A stretch of DNA of 64,000 nt from Chitinophaga sp. XS-30 (GCF_008086345.1 NZ_CP043006.1:186001-250000); one strand, 5' to 3'; shown: positions 8,001 through 17,407, counted from the first letter of the stretch. Made by a program: numbers and translations. The notes: generated by a model from the sequence alone, not told the origin.

Positions 8001-10628
8001 CAAAGATGCCAGAGGTGATAAAAGCCCTCCTGTCACGTATTGCAGGGTAACCGGGTTTCCTTTGGGCCAGGTTGCCTTGTCATCTTCATCTTTATAAACA
8101 TCATTAGGGAAATACCGGTGAAACTCCTCCTTTGTCATACAATACTGATCCGGCTCCCAATAACGCGGGCGCATCAGGTGCCCGGGGTGCTGCAACGGGA
8201 ACAGCTCGATTTTCAGCGGCATTGAAGTAGCGACGCCCTGGGTAGTGCTGGTTGATATCATCACCTTGTCAAGGTCCGAACGCTGCAGTTCTTCCCCGAT
8301 ATTCGTTACGATCATTACAGTAGCATCGCCGATAGTCATGGAGTAACTGCCGGAACGGGTTTCTCCATTTACATCCGTTACATCGGCGGTGATCCGGTAC
8401 CGGTAGGTTCCGGGCTGCGCTTTACCTGTTGCTACAAAGCGGAATGAAAAAATTCCGTGGCCGTCTGTTACCGTATCCTTTTCCACAATATCGTCCCTTT
8501 CATAGCTCTGCATAAACGACTCCCGTGTTACCCGGTATGTAACACGGGCATTGCTCAAAGGACTTCCGGCTAAAGATTCCGCAGCGCCTTTGATCGTAAT
8601 GGTATCTCCTGTCCGGCAGACCGTCTTGACAGAATCCAATACCACTTTAAAACGAGGGCGTTTATACTCTTCCACGGAAAAATACACATACCCTTCATAT
8701 TCAAGGTTGCTGATACTGCATCCGCCGGACAGAGAGGCAGGTAGCTGAAATTCCCCATGGAAAGAGCCCCAGGCATTACTGCTAAGCTCAAGTGAGTCAA
8801 CTTTCCGGCGATCGGTATCTTTCAGGTACACTTTTAGCCGGAGACCTTTCTTCGGTCGCGCGGGGCCTCCCTCCCGTTTTCCGGTTGTCAGCGCGATCCC
8901 CTTGAAATACAATTTCTGTCCGGGCCGGTAAATTTCCCTGTCCGTATAATAATGAACCCTGATCTGCTCATCGTTTTCCCGCATCTCCTCTCTTTCGTCC
9001 AGCATGTCAAAATAACTTCCCCAATTATCTGTACTGGCATAGTCATAATCGTTATTGAATAGCGTGTCCTTTCCGTCTATCCATTTTAAAGTAAGGTCCG
9101 GCTCTTTGTCTGCATCTATCTTTAAGCTGACTCTCCCGTTCCGGTCGGTACGCAGATGCGTTATTCTGCTATCATCTTCATTATTGACAACCAGTTGGAT
9201 GCCGGACAGCGGTTGCCCCGTCTTACGGTGCAGTGCATATAGATGAATATTATCTGTGGTGACGTAGGAGATGTTGGAAATATATATCTCACCCGCAGCC
9301 AGTAAGCTCTTCTCCGGATCAAACCGTTCATCAGCAGATGCCAGCAACATATACCGCCCTGTTTCCAGGGCATCCACTTTTATTTCAACCTTGTGTGGTG
9401 AATAATCTGCCGGATCAGGCACCGGCTGATACCATGTACGCAAATAAGGCATGCCTGTTACGCGTTGAAAAACAGCTGCCTGTTTCATCGTATCCAGCAT
9501 CTGCGCCTGATATTGGTGCAAGGGAATTATCCGCAGATGAATACCTTTCAGATTTTTGTAGTTGACCAGAACCAGCATTGGCTCTCCGGGGATATTCACT
9601 TTTTCCGTTGTGAGGCCCAATACGCTATTGGTCAGTTTGGCATGCAAGGTACTACACTGACGATGTCCCGGGCTTCCGGGAAAAAACTGCATACCCTGGC
9701 CGGAGAATGCAACTGCCTCCGCACCGCTATGCAGTTCCGCCAACAGGAAATATACTGTTGAAATACCATACACGCCGGCATACTGTTCCGTCAGTCCCAA
9801 CAGGGCACGTTTATATAAGCTGTCTCTCTCGGCGAGCCTTGTCCATTGAAAAACGTGCTGTAGCCGTCCAATATCAACATGCAGCAATGCCTCCCGGTTG
9901 TTGCGCTGGATGTGCAAATGAATAAGCTTGCGGTAGACCTCCAGTTCAGGAGCGGCTTCCTGTACCGCAAATGTGGCGGCTGAAGCAAAAAGTGATGGGT
10001 CGTTGTAAATATAGGGCTGTGCTGTGAGCGCATCAACAAAACGCCAGGCCAACAAATCGTATAGTGTCGGCCGAAGACGATGGTTCCGGTCCGGCCCTGC
10101 CAGCATGGGGCTAAACTGATCCGCCGGGGTATTTTGCAGGATATTTTCTTCAGCCAGGGATGCTTTGTACAATGCATTGATCGTATCAAGCAAACGCTGA
10201 TTGTCCCATTCTGTTATGCTGACGGCTGTATCCCCGATTATTGGCTTTCTTTCCTGGATTGCATACCGGTTAAATAGCTGGTAAACACGTAGATATTCAC
10301 CTTTCGCATTGAGTAGCACCGCCTTCACGGCGCCCTGCTGCTGTGAAGCAAAACTGTCAATAACCTCCCGCATCCGGTCAGGGTCATTCCCCGCCAGTAC
10401 ACCTGAATAGGCACAATACTGCAAAGCCGCTTTAGCCTGCTGACCCATATTCCTGTCAGTTACTGCCTGCTGATAGATCCTTCCGGCCAGCAGAAGGGAT
10501 AAACGGGCCTTTTCTCCCGAAGCCCGGGGGTTTATGCGCGACCATTCGCTTTCATAGTCATATTGCGCAAATGCCGTTGCACTGACTAAAAAGAAAAGAA
10601 GGGACAACTGGTAACGGACATAACGCAT
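5034..10628 (-). CDS. Alpha-2-macroglobulin family protein with a thioester-type motif
   Basis: A 1864-residue secreted protein with signal peptide (hydrophobic residues 8-20, cleavage after AFA). The MG2-like segment TDREIYRPGQKLYFKG lies near residue 560. PHACAEQTF near residue 1390 matches the CxEQ thioester motif of complement and alpha-2-macroglobulin proteins, and the helical repeats after it fit a thioester domain. Family members trap proteases that attack the envelope. The start residue of the mature protein is glutamine, not cysteine, so it is not an obvious lipoprotein. No penicillin-binding protein 1C gene lies beside it, unlike the classical enterobacterial arrangement. The FAD oxidoreductase follows almost directly. 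The ATG at 10628 is supported by the signal peptide. Confidence 0.88.
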   Translation of the reverse strand: MRYVRYQLSLLFFLVSATAFAQYDYESEWSRINPRASGEKARLSLLLAGRIYQQAVTDRNMGQQAKAALQYCAYSGVLAGNDPDRMREVIDSFASQQQGAVKAVLLNAKGEYLRVYQLFNRYAIQERKPIIGDTAVSITEWDNQRLLDTINALYKASLAEENILQNTPADQFSPMLAGPDRNHRLRPTLYDLLAWRFVDALTAQPYIYNDPSLFASAATFAVQEAAPELEVYRKLIHLHIQRNNREALLHVDIGRLQHVFQWTRLAERDSLYKRALLGLTEQYAGVYGISTVYFLLAELHSGAEAVAFSGQGMQFFPGSPGHRQCSTLHAKLTNSVLGLTTEKVNIPGEPMLVLVNYKNLKGIHLRIIPLHQYQAQMLDTMKQAAVFQRVTGMPYLRTWYQPVPDPADYSPHKVEIKVDALETGRYMLLASADERFDPEKSLLAAGEIYISNISYVTTDNIHLYALHRKTGQPLSGIQLVVNNEDDSRITHLRTDRNGRVSLKIDADKEPDLTLKWIDGKDTLFNNDYDYASTDNWGSYFDMLDEREEMRENDEQIRVHYYTDREIYRPGQKLYFKGIALTTGKREGGPARPKKGLRLKVYLKDTDRRKVDSLELSSNAWGSFHGEFQLPASLSGGCSISNLEYEGYVYFSVEEYKRPRFKVVLDSVKTVCRTGDTITIKGAAESLAGSPLSNARVTYRVTRESFMQSYERDDIVEKDTVTDGHGIFSFRFVATGKAQPGTYRYRITADVTDVNGETRSGSYSMTIGDATVMIVTNIGEELQRSDLDKVMISTSTTQGVATSMPLKIELFPLQHPGHLMRPRYWEPDQYCMTKEEFHRYFPNDVYKDEDDKATWPKGNPVTLQYVTGGLLSPLASLSLNAGWYEIVISGKDPYGKSVEERRYFRLWDGTAAFPEYAGLHYSYQQVVLPGDKLSLAVVTAGPAFLLQSIQEKSGRSLQTATHRSEGPVTAFIFPMKRRYVGYPNRFSFAYVQDNRLFTRFVDVYVTDRREPLDIKVATHRNKLLPGEEESWQLQISGAGRAELLASMYDASLDEIKKSDWQVPSRRELRWEFRKWDGEDNFEKWSGINNMVKQSDPGWDDDLADYNYLMDGIAAAHTMREAMVWEKRSMSTAALQYTAIYGSSAGLLDMNMFPEQKIPVNIEMLPPPRRNFNETVFFFPHLVPDKKGLVNLRFTMPDALTQWNFRALAHTRDASFGLAKSTVITQKPLMVVPNLPRFLREGDELELGAKISNVTDKQLTGIVKLAFIDDATGQSLDAFSPQVFVTEAGQSSVVRFKVKIPQQFARPLTYRITAVSGSFSDGEEAVVPVLSDRLTVTEHLPLVMSGDGSRNFVFDRLLHADTSTTLQDGKLLFTYNSSPVWSAIQSLPSLMEFPHACAEQTFARLYANAIASQILDTKPGVAAMLKEKKDAALFDPYRLEKEGKTALNSLRAMQLTDGAFPWFSGMRSNLDVTLHILQGFAHLKTLKGHIPGTDSLIKYALNYIDNAAMRGERHFPALPYLYARTAFPQFTPSPATQAVMDSLLEHAQNEELPLYDKGLLAIVLYRNGDKSSALKIMQSLKENAFLSEEGGMYWRDNRQGYGWNEAPVETQSMLIAAFAMITRDTAAVDALKTWLLRKRQTQGWGTTKATTEACYALLATGTDWLGSSPQVEIKAGGQIVGTEALIAGPAVKPAHGNITLTVSGNGNQLSWGAAHWQYFEQADKISASSGALQIQRELLRQDGNALVRIDDQHPLQVGDRVVMRIVVKSNREMEFVHLEDMRPACLEPINVLSGYKWENGIGYYESTKDLATHFFFDRLTVGTHVLEYPLFVSHAGRFTGGISTLQCMYAPEFSAHSEGMVVKIPE

Positions 10629-10710
10629 GAGAAGAAAAATTTATCTATGGATGAAAATACGTATGGGTTTCCATAAGAAATGTTAAAGAAACTTCCCCCC
10701 CAAACACAAA

Positions 10711-10740
10711 AATCCCCCGAAGCTATAAACCTCCGGGGGA
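10711..10740 (-). terminator. Intrinsic terminator downstream of sucD
   Basis: On the reverse strand the arm TCCCCCGGAG pairs with CTTCGGGGGA (ten pairs, one G-U) around a short loop. The sequence TTTTTGTGTTTG follows. It sits 47 bases beyond the sucD stop and before the alpha-2-macroglobulin gene. Confidence 0.8.
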
Positions 10741-10787
10741 CTTCTGCAAATTCCAATTCAATATGTTCGCTATACAACGCCGGTGGC

Positions 10788-11675
10788 TCAGGCTGGTACA
10801 GCTTTACCGCTCAGTACTTCGGCCATTTTCTTGCCGATGTCAGCGGGACTGTCCACTACGTGAACACCGCAGGCGCGCATGATCTTCATTTTAGCGGCGG
10901 CGGTATCGTCCGCTCCGCCGATGATGGCACCGGCATGGCCCATACGGCGGCCCGGAGGCGCTGTCTGTCCGGCAATGAAGCCTACAACAGGCTTGCGGGG
11001 ATTTGCCTTGATCCATTCGGCTGCTTCGGCTTCCATGCTGCCGCCGATCTCACCGATCATGATGATGGCATCCGTTTCGGGATCGTTCATCAGCAGTTCC
11101 ACGGCATCTTTAGTGGGGGTGCCGATGATCGGGTCTCCACCAATACCGATGGCGGTAGACACACCCAGACCGGCTTTTACCACCTGGTCTGCCGCTTCAT
11201 ACGTCAGGGTACCGGATTTGGACACAATGCCCACACGGCCTTTCTTGAAGATGAAACCGGGCATGATGCCTACTTTGGCCTCTTCCGCAGTAATCACACC
11301 CGGACAGTTCGGGCCGATCAGGCGGGTGTTATGGGATTGCAGGTAACTTTTGGCTTTTACCATATCCTGCACGGGAATGCCTTCTGTGATACAAACGACC
11401 AGTGCGATGCCTGCATCGGCAGCTTCCATGATCGCATCAGCAGCAAATGCCGGGGGCACGAAAATGATGGAAACATCCGCTCCGGTGGCTTTTACCGCAT
11501 CCGCCACGGTATTGAATACCGGACGGTCCAGATGGCTGCTGCCGCCTTTACCCGGGGTTACGCCACCTACCACGTTGGTGCCGTACTCAATCATTTGTGT
11601 GGCATGGAAAGTACCTTCAGTTCCGGTAAACCCCTGCACGATCACTTTACTATGCTTATTTACTAAAACACTCAT
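10788..11675 (-). CDS. sucD: Succinate--CoA ligase, alpha subunit
   Basis: The 295-residue protein catalyses the nucleotide-linked interconversion of succinyl-CoA and succinate in the citric acid cycle, together with a beta subunit (SucC) not encoded in this window. The N-terminal CoA-binding Rossmann domain shows [12 protein letters not shown], and the active-site phosphohistidine lies in GHAGAIIGG (H247). The length is typical. It has its own -7 box and a strong terminator, so it looks monocistronic, as is common when sucC and sucD are separated in Bacteroidota. Confidence 0.96.
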   Translation of the reverse strand: MSVLVNKHSKVIVQGFTGTEGTFHATQMIEYGTNVVGGVTPGKGGSSHLDRPVFNTVADAVKATGADVSIIFVPPAFAADAIMEAADAGIALVVCITEGIPVQDMVKAKSYLQSHNTRLIGPNCPGVITAEEAKVGIMPGFIFKKGRVGIVSKSGTLTYEAADQVVKAGLGVSTAIGIGGDPIIGTPTKDAVELLMNDPETDAIIMIGEIGGSMEAEAAEWIKANPRKPVVGFIAGQTAPPGRRMGHAGAIIGGADDTAAAKMKIMRACGVHVVDSPADIGKKMAEVLSGKAVPA

Positions 11676-11724
11676 CGCGACTGATTTATTTATGATATTA
11701 TTGATTCTTCCTGTTTAGGCGGGA

Positions 11725-11732
11725 CAAAAATA
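11725..11732 (-). promoter_or_regulatory. -7 box TATTTTTG upstream of sucD
   Basis: Exact TAnnTTTG on the reverse strand, 49 bases upstream of the sucD ATG, in the gap between the Mla-type ATPase gene and sucD. No good -33 element is visible. Confidence 0.4.
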
Positions 11733-11767
11733 ACGGATAATGGCTAAAAAGTAAAGGATCGGGGATA

Positions 11768-12589
11768 TTAACTATTTCCCTTCTCCCCTCCTTCCTTTCC
11801 GCCGCCCCGCCATTTATTATCCTGGAAATACTCGCTCTGGCGCATTTCCTTGATATCCTGGAAGAATTCGGAGGCGAATATGAAGTCGTTCAGCTTCTTG
11901 TCTTTCGCGAAAATGATGTCTTTATTGCTGCCTTCCCACTGTTTGAGGCCCTGGTGCATATAAATGATATGATCGCCGCTTTCCATTACGGTATTCATAT
12001 CGTGGGTATTGACCACGGTGGTAATGTTGTATTCTACGGTCAGTTCCTTGATCAGGCGGTCGATCACCAGGGAGGTTTGCGGGTCCAGACCGGAATTTGG
12101 CTCATCCACGAACAGGTATTTCGGGTTCAGCACAATAGCCCGGGCTATGCCCACCCGCTTTTTCATCCCGCCGCTGATCTCGGCGGGATACTTTTTATTG
12201 GCGTCTTTCAGGTTCACACGGTCCAGGCACTCCTGCATCCGTTTCCGCTTTTCCTTGTAACTGCCTCTGGCGAACATATCAAGCGGGAACATGATATTCT
12301 GTTCCACGGTCATGCTGTCGAACAGCGCGGAGCCCTGGAACAGCATGCCTATTTCCTGCCGGATGGGCTTTTTCTCCACATCGTCCATCGCCGTAAAATC
12401 TTCTCCATTGTACAGTATCTGTCCGCTGTCCGGTTTGATCAGGCCTACCATACATTTCATCAACACGGTCTTTCCACTGCCGCTGGCGCCGATGATCAGG
12501 TTGATCTTGCCGGCTTCCATAGTGGCGGATACATCCTGCAGGATCACCTTTTCCCCGAAGCTTTTGCGAATATTGATCAATTCTATCAT
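11768..12589 (-). CDS. ABC transporter ATPase of the Mla/lipid transport type
   Basis: The 273-residue ATPase has Walker A GASGSGKT at residues 34-41. Its signature SGGMKKR, in place of the common SGGQ form, is characteristic of MlaF-type subunits, and Walker B is LFVDEP. It overlaps no gene and starts 24 bases after the permease gene ends, so the two form an operon. MlaEF-type complexes move phospholipids between inner and outer membranes with an MCE substrate-binding partner. No MCE gene follows; the next gene, sucD, has its own promoter. The C-terminal 15 residues are glycine- and charge-rich and probably disordered. Confidence 0.9.
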   Translation of the reverse strand: MIELINIRKSFGEKVILQDVSATMEAGKINLIIGASGSGKTVLMKCMVGLIKPDSGQILYNGEDFTAMDDVEKKPIRQEIGMLFQGSALFDSMTVEQNIMFPLDMFARGSYKEKRKRMQECLDRVNLKDANKKYPAEISGGMKKRVGIARAIVLNPKYLFVDEPNSGLDPQTSLVIDRLIKELTVEYNITTVVNTHDMNTVMESGDHIIYMHQGLKQWEGSNKDIIFAKDKKLNDFIFASEFFQDIKEMRQSEYFQDNKWRGGGKEGGEKGNS

Positions 12590-12613
12590 AAATCAGTTCG
12601 TCTCGTTTGAATG

Positions 12614-13357
12614 TTAGAGCAGCATGGCCGCCAGGAGATAGTCCGTGAACAGGATCAGGATACAGCTGACCACTACCGATTTGGTACTGGCCCGGCCGAT
12701 CTCCAGTGCGCCGCCGGACACATTGTAGCCGTAATAGGCCGGGATGCTGGAAATGATGAAGGAATAAGTATAGGATTTGCTCAGCATTACAAATACGTTA
12801 TACCCGTCAAACGATCCTCTCAGCCCTTCCATATACTCCTCTGAGGAGATAATGCCGCTGAGCATGCCGGCCTGAAGGCCTCCCCAGATCCCCAGGAACG
12901 CGGCGATCACCACCAGGCAGGGGATCGTGAGCATGGATGCCAGTATCTTCGGCCCTATCAGGTAGGCTTTTGTATTGATGCCCATGATCTCCTGTGCATC
13001 GATCTGCTCCGAAATGCGCATATTGCCCAGTTCAGAGGCGATCTTGGAACCTACCACTCCGCCCAGCACGATGCATACCATGGTGGGCGCCAGCTCCAGG
13101 ATGAGGGTATCCCTCACGATCTGGGCGATAGTGGATTTCGGAATGAAACCCGCTACCAGCTGATAAGCCGTTTGCACGGTAGTAACCGCACCCAGGAACA
13201 GGGAAATAATGAATACTATCCCTAATGACCCTACGCCGATATCATTGCACTGATGCATGAACTCCTTCCAGTACATCCGCATGTTTTCCGGACGGGAGAA
13301 CATGCCGCGTATCATCAGTATAAACCTGCCGAAATGATAAAAAAGCTTGAATTCCAT
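12614..13357 (-). CDS. MlaE-type ABC transporter permease
   Basis: The 247-residue integral membrane protein has about five to six hydrophobic segments. Conserved MlaE features include the segment SLFLGAVTTVQTAYQL and the coupling region ELGNMRISEQIDAQEIMGIN, which fits the cytoplasmic helix contacting the ATPase. The start ATG at 13357 lies 7 bases after a TATCTTTG box. The gene directly precedes the cognate ATPase. It is expected to act in retrograde or anterograde phospholipid transport at the inner membrane; direction cannot be inferred. Confidence 0.92.
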   Translation of the reverse strand: MEFKLFYHFGRFILMIRGMFSRPENMRMYWKEFMHQCNDIGVGSLGIVFIISLFLGAVTTVQTAYQLVAGFIPKSTIAQIVRDTLILELAPTMVCIVLGGVVGSKIASELGNMRISEQIDAQEIMGINTKAYLIGPKILASMLTIPCLVVIAAFLGIWGGLQAGMLSGIISSEEYMEGLRGSFDGYNVFVMLSKSYTYSFIISSIPAYYGYNVSGGALEIGRASTKSVVVSCILILFTDYLLAAMLL

Positions 13358-13364
13358 AACTGGT

Positions 13365-13372
13365 CAAAGATA
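13365..13372 (-). promoter_or_regulatory. -7 box TATCTTTG before the MlaE-type permease
   Basis: Exact TAnnTTTG ends 7 bases before the ATG, with a TTG about 21 bases upstream of it. This predicts an almost leaderless transcript for the permease/ATPase pair, separate from the upstream gene. Confidence 0.42.
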
Positions 13373-13409
13373 ATTGAAAATCGGTTTGATGGGCAAGATC
13401 GGCCGGTAT

Positions 13410-14441
13410 TTAACGCAGGCTGTTCACCAGCAGGCGTTTCAGGCTGCGTTCGATGATCTCCCCCATCGTCTTGCACCGGGAAAAAACCGCATCATGATAA
13501 TGTTGCGCCAGCTCTTCTCCGAGTTGACTGATCTTCTCGGGAAAGGATACACGGTCCGTCATGATCACATCGCGCAGGTCTTTGATGCGGTGCCGCTGCA
13601 CTTTGATGCGCCGGGCTATGAGCGACCGTTCTTCCTGCTGGTATTGCTTGACCACTTCCGCGTTAAGATGCTGCATCGCCAGTTCCACGAATACCCGGTT
13701 CTCCTTGAAGAACTGCGGCATATAAAGGGTTTTCTTGCCTTCATAGAACTGCTGGTCAAAGTCGATAGCCCGGATGCGGAACTGCACATCATCAAAATCC
13801 GGTGTGATATCGAAGATAAAATTATAGGAACGCATATCCCCCAGCAGGCGCACAAAACAGCGCTCATTGAACTTCACGAACTCCTTGGCGATGCGTTTTT
13901 TGTTGAACTCCGGCCTGTCCAGGTAATCCTTTGCGAACTGGTCTCCCGGCACACCGGCGATATGCTCTTCCACCAGCGTATTCCCGTCTACCAGAAAGTT
14001 CATCCAGTACGGGGAAACGATATGTTCCAGCTCAAGGCCGTAGATGCGCGATGCATCGGCGATCTTGATATAGAAATAATCGTACACCTCATTGTAGTTA
14101 TTGACGATCTTGATGCGGAAGGGATGAGAGTTCCCGAAAGTGCAGTAATCGATCCGCTCGATGTGCAGGTGCTCCTCCGCGCCCTGGTCCCCACCGGCTT
14201 TCAGCAGGGAATAGATGCGTTTCAGGCCGGCATGCAGCTGGGCGGTCATGCTCTGGGGATATAGCACCGATTCCCATAGTGTATCCTTGCCCGTTTTGTC
14301 ATATACCGGGATGCCGGAATCGTAGTACTTCAGCTCTTCATAAGATACCGGCAAAGATACTTCCCGCTCATACAGCTTCAGGTATTTCCTGAATGCCGGG
14401 TTGAGCGGGAAGAATATTTTCTTGCGGGAGATGGATTGCAT
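13410..14441 (-). CDS. Uncharacterised 343-residue protein with kinase-like motifs
   Basis: I do not recognise the family. The order of motifs resembles a protein-kinase-like fold. FYIKIAD (K126) could be the beta-3 lysine. LVEEHIAG near residue 157 could be the hinge. LLGDMRSYNFIFD gives D202-x4-N207 as in the catalytic loop. IRAIDFDQ (D227, D229) fits the metal-binding aspartate that follows. The C-terminal third is helical and basic. No signal peptide or membrane segment is seen, so it is probably cytoplasmic. It lies just upstream of the MlaE-type permease on the same strand, with a 52-base gap that holds a separate -7 box. A sugar or aminoglycoside phosphotransferase-like enzyme is an alternative reading. 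Confidence 0.6.
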   Translation of the reverse strand: MQSISRKKIFFPLNPAFRKYLKLYEREVSLPVSYEELKYYDSGIPVYDKTGKDTLWESVLYPQSMTAQLHAGLKRIYSLLKAGGDQGAEEHLHIERIDYCTFGNSHPFRIKIVNNYNEVYDYFYIKIADASRIYGLELEHIVSPYWMNFLVDGNTLVEEHIAGVPGDQFAKDYLDRPEFNKKRIAKEFVKFNERCFVRLLGDMRSYNFIFDITPDFDDVQFRIRAIDFDQQFYEGKKTLYMPQFFKENRVFVELAMQHLNAEVVKQYQQEERSLIARRIKVQRHRIKDLRDVIMTDRVSFPEKISQLGEELAQHYHDAVFSRCKTMGEIIERSLKRLLVNSLR

Positions 14442-14473
14442 CCTGAAAATTACAAATTATCAATGACGCGGGA

Positions 14474-16783
14474 TCATTTGCGTTTTTTCCCCTCGGTCCC
14501 GTCCGTCTCTTTACAGCATTTTGTTTGTGCATCCACTACGGCAATCAGCACTACGTTCACGATCTGCCTTACGGTGGAACCGAGCTGCAGGATATGCACC
14601 GGTTTTTTCATGCCGAGCAGGATGGGGCCGATGGAATCGAAGCCGGCCACTTCCTGCAGCAGGTTGTAGGCCACGTTCCCTGCCGCCAGGTTCGGGAAGA
14701 TCATCGTATTCACATCCCCTTCTATCAGTTCGGAGAAAGGGTAGTTGTCTTTCAGGATTTCCTTGTTGAAGGCCATAGCCGCCTGTATCTCGCCATCCAC
14801 TGTGAGTGTGGGATCTTTCTGCTTCACGATCCGGCGGGCCTGGCTGACCAGCTGCGCTTCCGGCGTCTGGCTGGAACCATAGTTGGAATAGGATACCATC
14901 GCGATCCTGGGGGTGATATTGAACTGCCGCACTTCCTTGGCTACCAGCAGGGTAATGTCCGCCAGCTCCTCGGCGGTGGGATTGAAATTGACGGTAGTGT
15001 CCGCCAGGAACAGCGGCCCGCGTTTTGTATTGATGATATACATCCCGGCTACACGTTTCGCGCCTTCTTCCATACCGATCACCTGCAGGGCGGGACGGAT
15101 CGTATCGGGGTATTTGCGGGTGAGGCCGGAGATCAGCGCATCCGCTTCGCCGGTTTCCACCATCATGCAGCCAAAATAGTTGCGCTCCCGCATGATCTTC
15201 TTGGCTTCATAAAGATTAAAGCCTTTACGCTGGCGTTTTTTAAAGAACAGCTCCCCGAAGTGATGACGTTTGGCGGCCATCTCGTCACTTTTGGGATCAA
15301 CGATCGCCACATTCTCTATCTCGATGCCGTTTTCCTCCATCAGTTGACGGATGCGCTTTTCATTGCCCAGCAGAATGGGAATGGCGATATCTTCATCATT
15401 CACCACCTGCGCGGCTTTCAGTATCTTGATATTGTCTGCTTCCGCAAATACAACGCGGCGGGGGTCTTTCCGGGCTTTGGAACCGATCACGCGGAACAGC
15501 TGGTTATCCAGCCCCAGACGGTTGTTCAGTTCCACACCGTAGGCTTCCCAGTCGGTGATATTTCCCTGTGCCACACCGCTTTCAATGGCCGCTTTCGCTA
15601 CTGCGGGCGCAACCGTGCTTAACAGGCGGGGGTCAAGGGGTTTTGGAATGATATAATTGGCACCGAACACAAGGTTGCGTTCGTTATAGGCGAGGTTCAC
15701 GATATCCGGAACGGGAGATTTTGCCAGCTCGGCCAGGGCCTGTACCGCCGCGAGCTTCATGGCTTCATTGATCTGCGTGGCCCTTACATCCAGCGCGCCG
15801 CGGAAGATATAGGGGAAACCCAGCACATTGTTCACCTGGTTGGGATAATCGGAGCGGCCGGTGGCCATGATCACATCGGGGCGGGCCTGCGTGGCCGTGT
15901 CCCAGGAGATCTCGGGGTCCGGATTGGCCATAGCGAACACCACCGGGTTCTTCGCCATGCTTTTGACCATCTCTCCGGTCACCACATTGCCTACGGACAA
16001 TCCTACGAATACATCCGCCCCTTTCAGCGCTTCCGTCAGGGTGGTTGCTTTGGACGATGTGGCGAACTGTTTTTTCATCTCATCCAGGTCTGTCCGCTGT
16101 TTGTTCAGCACACCATCCTTGTCGAACATAATGAAGTTCTCCGGGTTGGCCCCGAGGGAAACATACAATCTCACGCAAGCCATCGCCGCAGCTCCGGCTC
16201 CGTTCACCACGAACTTCACTTTCCCGATCTTCTTCTTCACCAGCTCCAGCGCATTCAGCAATGCGGCACTGGAGATGATGGCGGTCCCATGCTGATCGTC
16301 GTGCATGATGGGTATCTTCAGCTCTTTCCGCAGCCGGTCTTCAATAGCGAAGCACTCCGGGCTCTTGATATCTTCCAGGTTAATGCCGCCGAATGTAGGT
16401 TCCATCGCTTTCACCACCCGTACAAACTCATCTACATCCTTTGTATTCAATTCAATATCAAATACATCGATGTCCGCAAATATCTTGAATAATACGCCTT
16501 TCCCTTCCATCACGGGCTTCCCGGCTTCCGGCCCGATGTCCCCCAGGCCAAGTACAGCTGTACCATTGCTGATCACGGCCACGAGGTTTCCTTTAGCAGT
16601 GTATTTATAGACGTTCTCCACGTCGCGGGCGATCTCCTTGCAAGGCTCCGCCACACCGGGCGAATAGGCAAGGGAGAGGTCCCACTGGGTTTTGGTATCT
16701 TTTGTGGGTATGACTTCTATCTTTCCGGGCCTGCCCATCGAATGGTAATCGAGCGCATCCTGTTTGTTGAGTTTTTTCGCCAT
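14474..16783 (-). CDS. maeB: NADP-dependent malic enzyme fused to a phosphotransacetylase-like domain
   Basis: The 769-residue protein converts malate to pyruvate and CO2 with NADP reduction. The N-terminal malic enzyme domain (to about residue 430) contains [15 protein letters not shown], the catalytic lysine region [13 protein letters not shown] and the Rossmann motif [11 protein letters not shown]. The C-terminal part (about 440-769) is a phosphate acetyltransferase-like domain that in MaeB proteins has a regulatory, acetyl-CoA-sensing role. An upstream in-frame start at 16891 would add 36 residues of uncharacteristic sequence overlapping the divergent gene; the ATG at 16783 ([11 protein letters not shown]) fits the family start. 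It is divergent from the DUF4293 gene. Confidence 0.94.
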   Translation of the reverse strand: MAKKLNKQDALDYHSMGRPGKIEVIPTKDTKTQWDLSLAYSPGVAEPCKEIARDVENVYKYTAKGNLVAVISNGTAVLGLGDIGPEAGKPVMEGKGVLFKIFADIDVFDIELNTKDVDEFVRVVKAMEPTFGGINLEDIKSPECFAIEDRLRKELKIPIMHDDQHGTAIISSAALLNALELVKKKIGKVKFVVNGAGAAAMACVRLYVSLGANPENFIMFDKDGVLNKQRTDLDEMKKQFATSSKATTLTEALKGADVFVGLSVGNVVTGEMVKSMAKNPVVFAMANPDPEISWDTATQARPDVIMATGRSDYPNQVNNVLGFPYIFRGALDVRATQINEAMKLAAVQALAELAKSPVPDIVNLAYNERNLVFGANYIIPKPLDPRLLSTVAPAVAKAAIESGVAQGNITDWEAYGVELNNRLGLDNQLFRVIGSKARKDPRRVVFAEADNIKILKAAQVVNDEDIAIPILLGNEKRIRQLMEENGIEIENVAIVDPKSDEMAAKRHHFGELFFKKRQRKGFNLYEAKKIMRERNYFGCMMVETGEADALISGLTRKYPDTIRPALQVIGMEEGAKRVAGMYIINTKRGPLFLADTTVNFNPTAEELADITLLVAKEVRQFNITPRIAMVSYSNYGSSQTPEAQLVSQARRIVKQKDPTLTVDGEIQAAMAFNKEILKDNYPFSELIEGDVNTMIFPNLAAGNVAYNLLQEVAGFDSIGPILLGMKKPVHILQLGSTVRQIVNVVLIAVVDAQTKCCKETDGTEGKKRK

Positions 16784-16896
16784 AAAGATCGTATTGGGCG
16801 TGCAATATACGAAGTATCCGAGGAACGGGTCTGATAACGTTCGTGCAGGTTCGCAATAATTATCTACTTTTACGGGGTTAAACATTGACAAATACC

Positions 16897-17346
16897 ATGA
16901 TACAACGCATCCAGACCCTCTTTCTATTGGTCGCCGCGATAGCTGGCGGCGCCATGGGATATTTCAACCTGTGGAAAGCAAAGATCTCCAAAGGCACCGT
17001 TATCAGCGAAGAGTATTTTAATGCTACATCCAGCTACCTGATATTTACCGCTTTAATGGTCACCACGCTGCTGTCTCTCGTTTGCGTCTTTCTTTACAAG
17101 AACCGGAAACTGCAGTTCAGGCTCACGGTATTGAATATACTGCTGGCCATCGGCGTGCTGGTGCTCATCTATTTTAAAGTGCAGGACAATGCCAATTCCA
17201 TTGTCAACAGCGGCGGCACCATTGTGCAGGCTTCGTTCCTGCTGCCGGCCTTCCTCCCGGTAGTTATGGTGGTTTGCCTGTTCCTGGCAGCGAGAGGTAT
17301 TTATAAAGATGAAAAACTGATCAAGTCGCTGGACAGGTTGAGATAA
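16897..17346 (+). CDS. DUF4293 family membrane protein
   Basis: The 149-residue protein starts MIQRIQTLFLL, the typical N-terminus of this Bacteroidota-specific family. It has four predicted membrane segments (about residues 5-24, 44-66, 75-93 and 115-135). Its function is not known. An in-frame TTG at 16885 would add four residues, but the ATG at 16897 fits the family better. It is divergently transcribed from maeB with a 113-base gap and ends at a strong bidirectional terminator. Confidence 0.85.
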   Translation: MIQRIQTLFLLVAAIAGGAMGYFNLWKAKISKGTVISEEYFNATSSYLIFTALMVTTLLSLVCVFLYKNRKLQFRLTVLNILLAIGVLVLIYFKVQDNANSIVNSGGTIVQASFLLPAFLPVVMVVCLFLAARGIYKDEKLIKSLDRLR

Positions 17347-17366
17347 CCTGCAGGCAGCTATATATG

Positions 17367-17407
17367 AAAACAGGGGTGTATCCATTATGCGATACACCCC
17401 TGTTTTT
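17367..17407 (+). terminator. Bidirectional terminator between DUF4293 gene and uvrA
   Basis: A long perfect stem, AAAACAGGGGTGTATC with GATACACCCCTGTTTT, closes an 8-base loop. It has a T-run on the plus side and a T-rich tail on the reverse side, suiting both convergent genes. Confidence 0.9.

Noticed and set aside
16801..16818. ATACGAAGTAT between maeB and the DUF4293 gene resembles half a loxP arm
   Set aside because: A single imperfect half-site in an AT-rich promoter region, with no second arm or recombinase; chance match.
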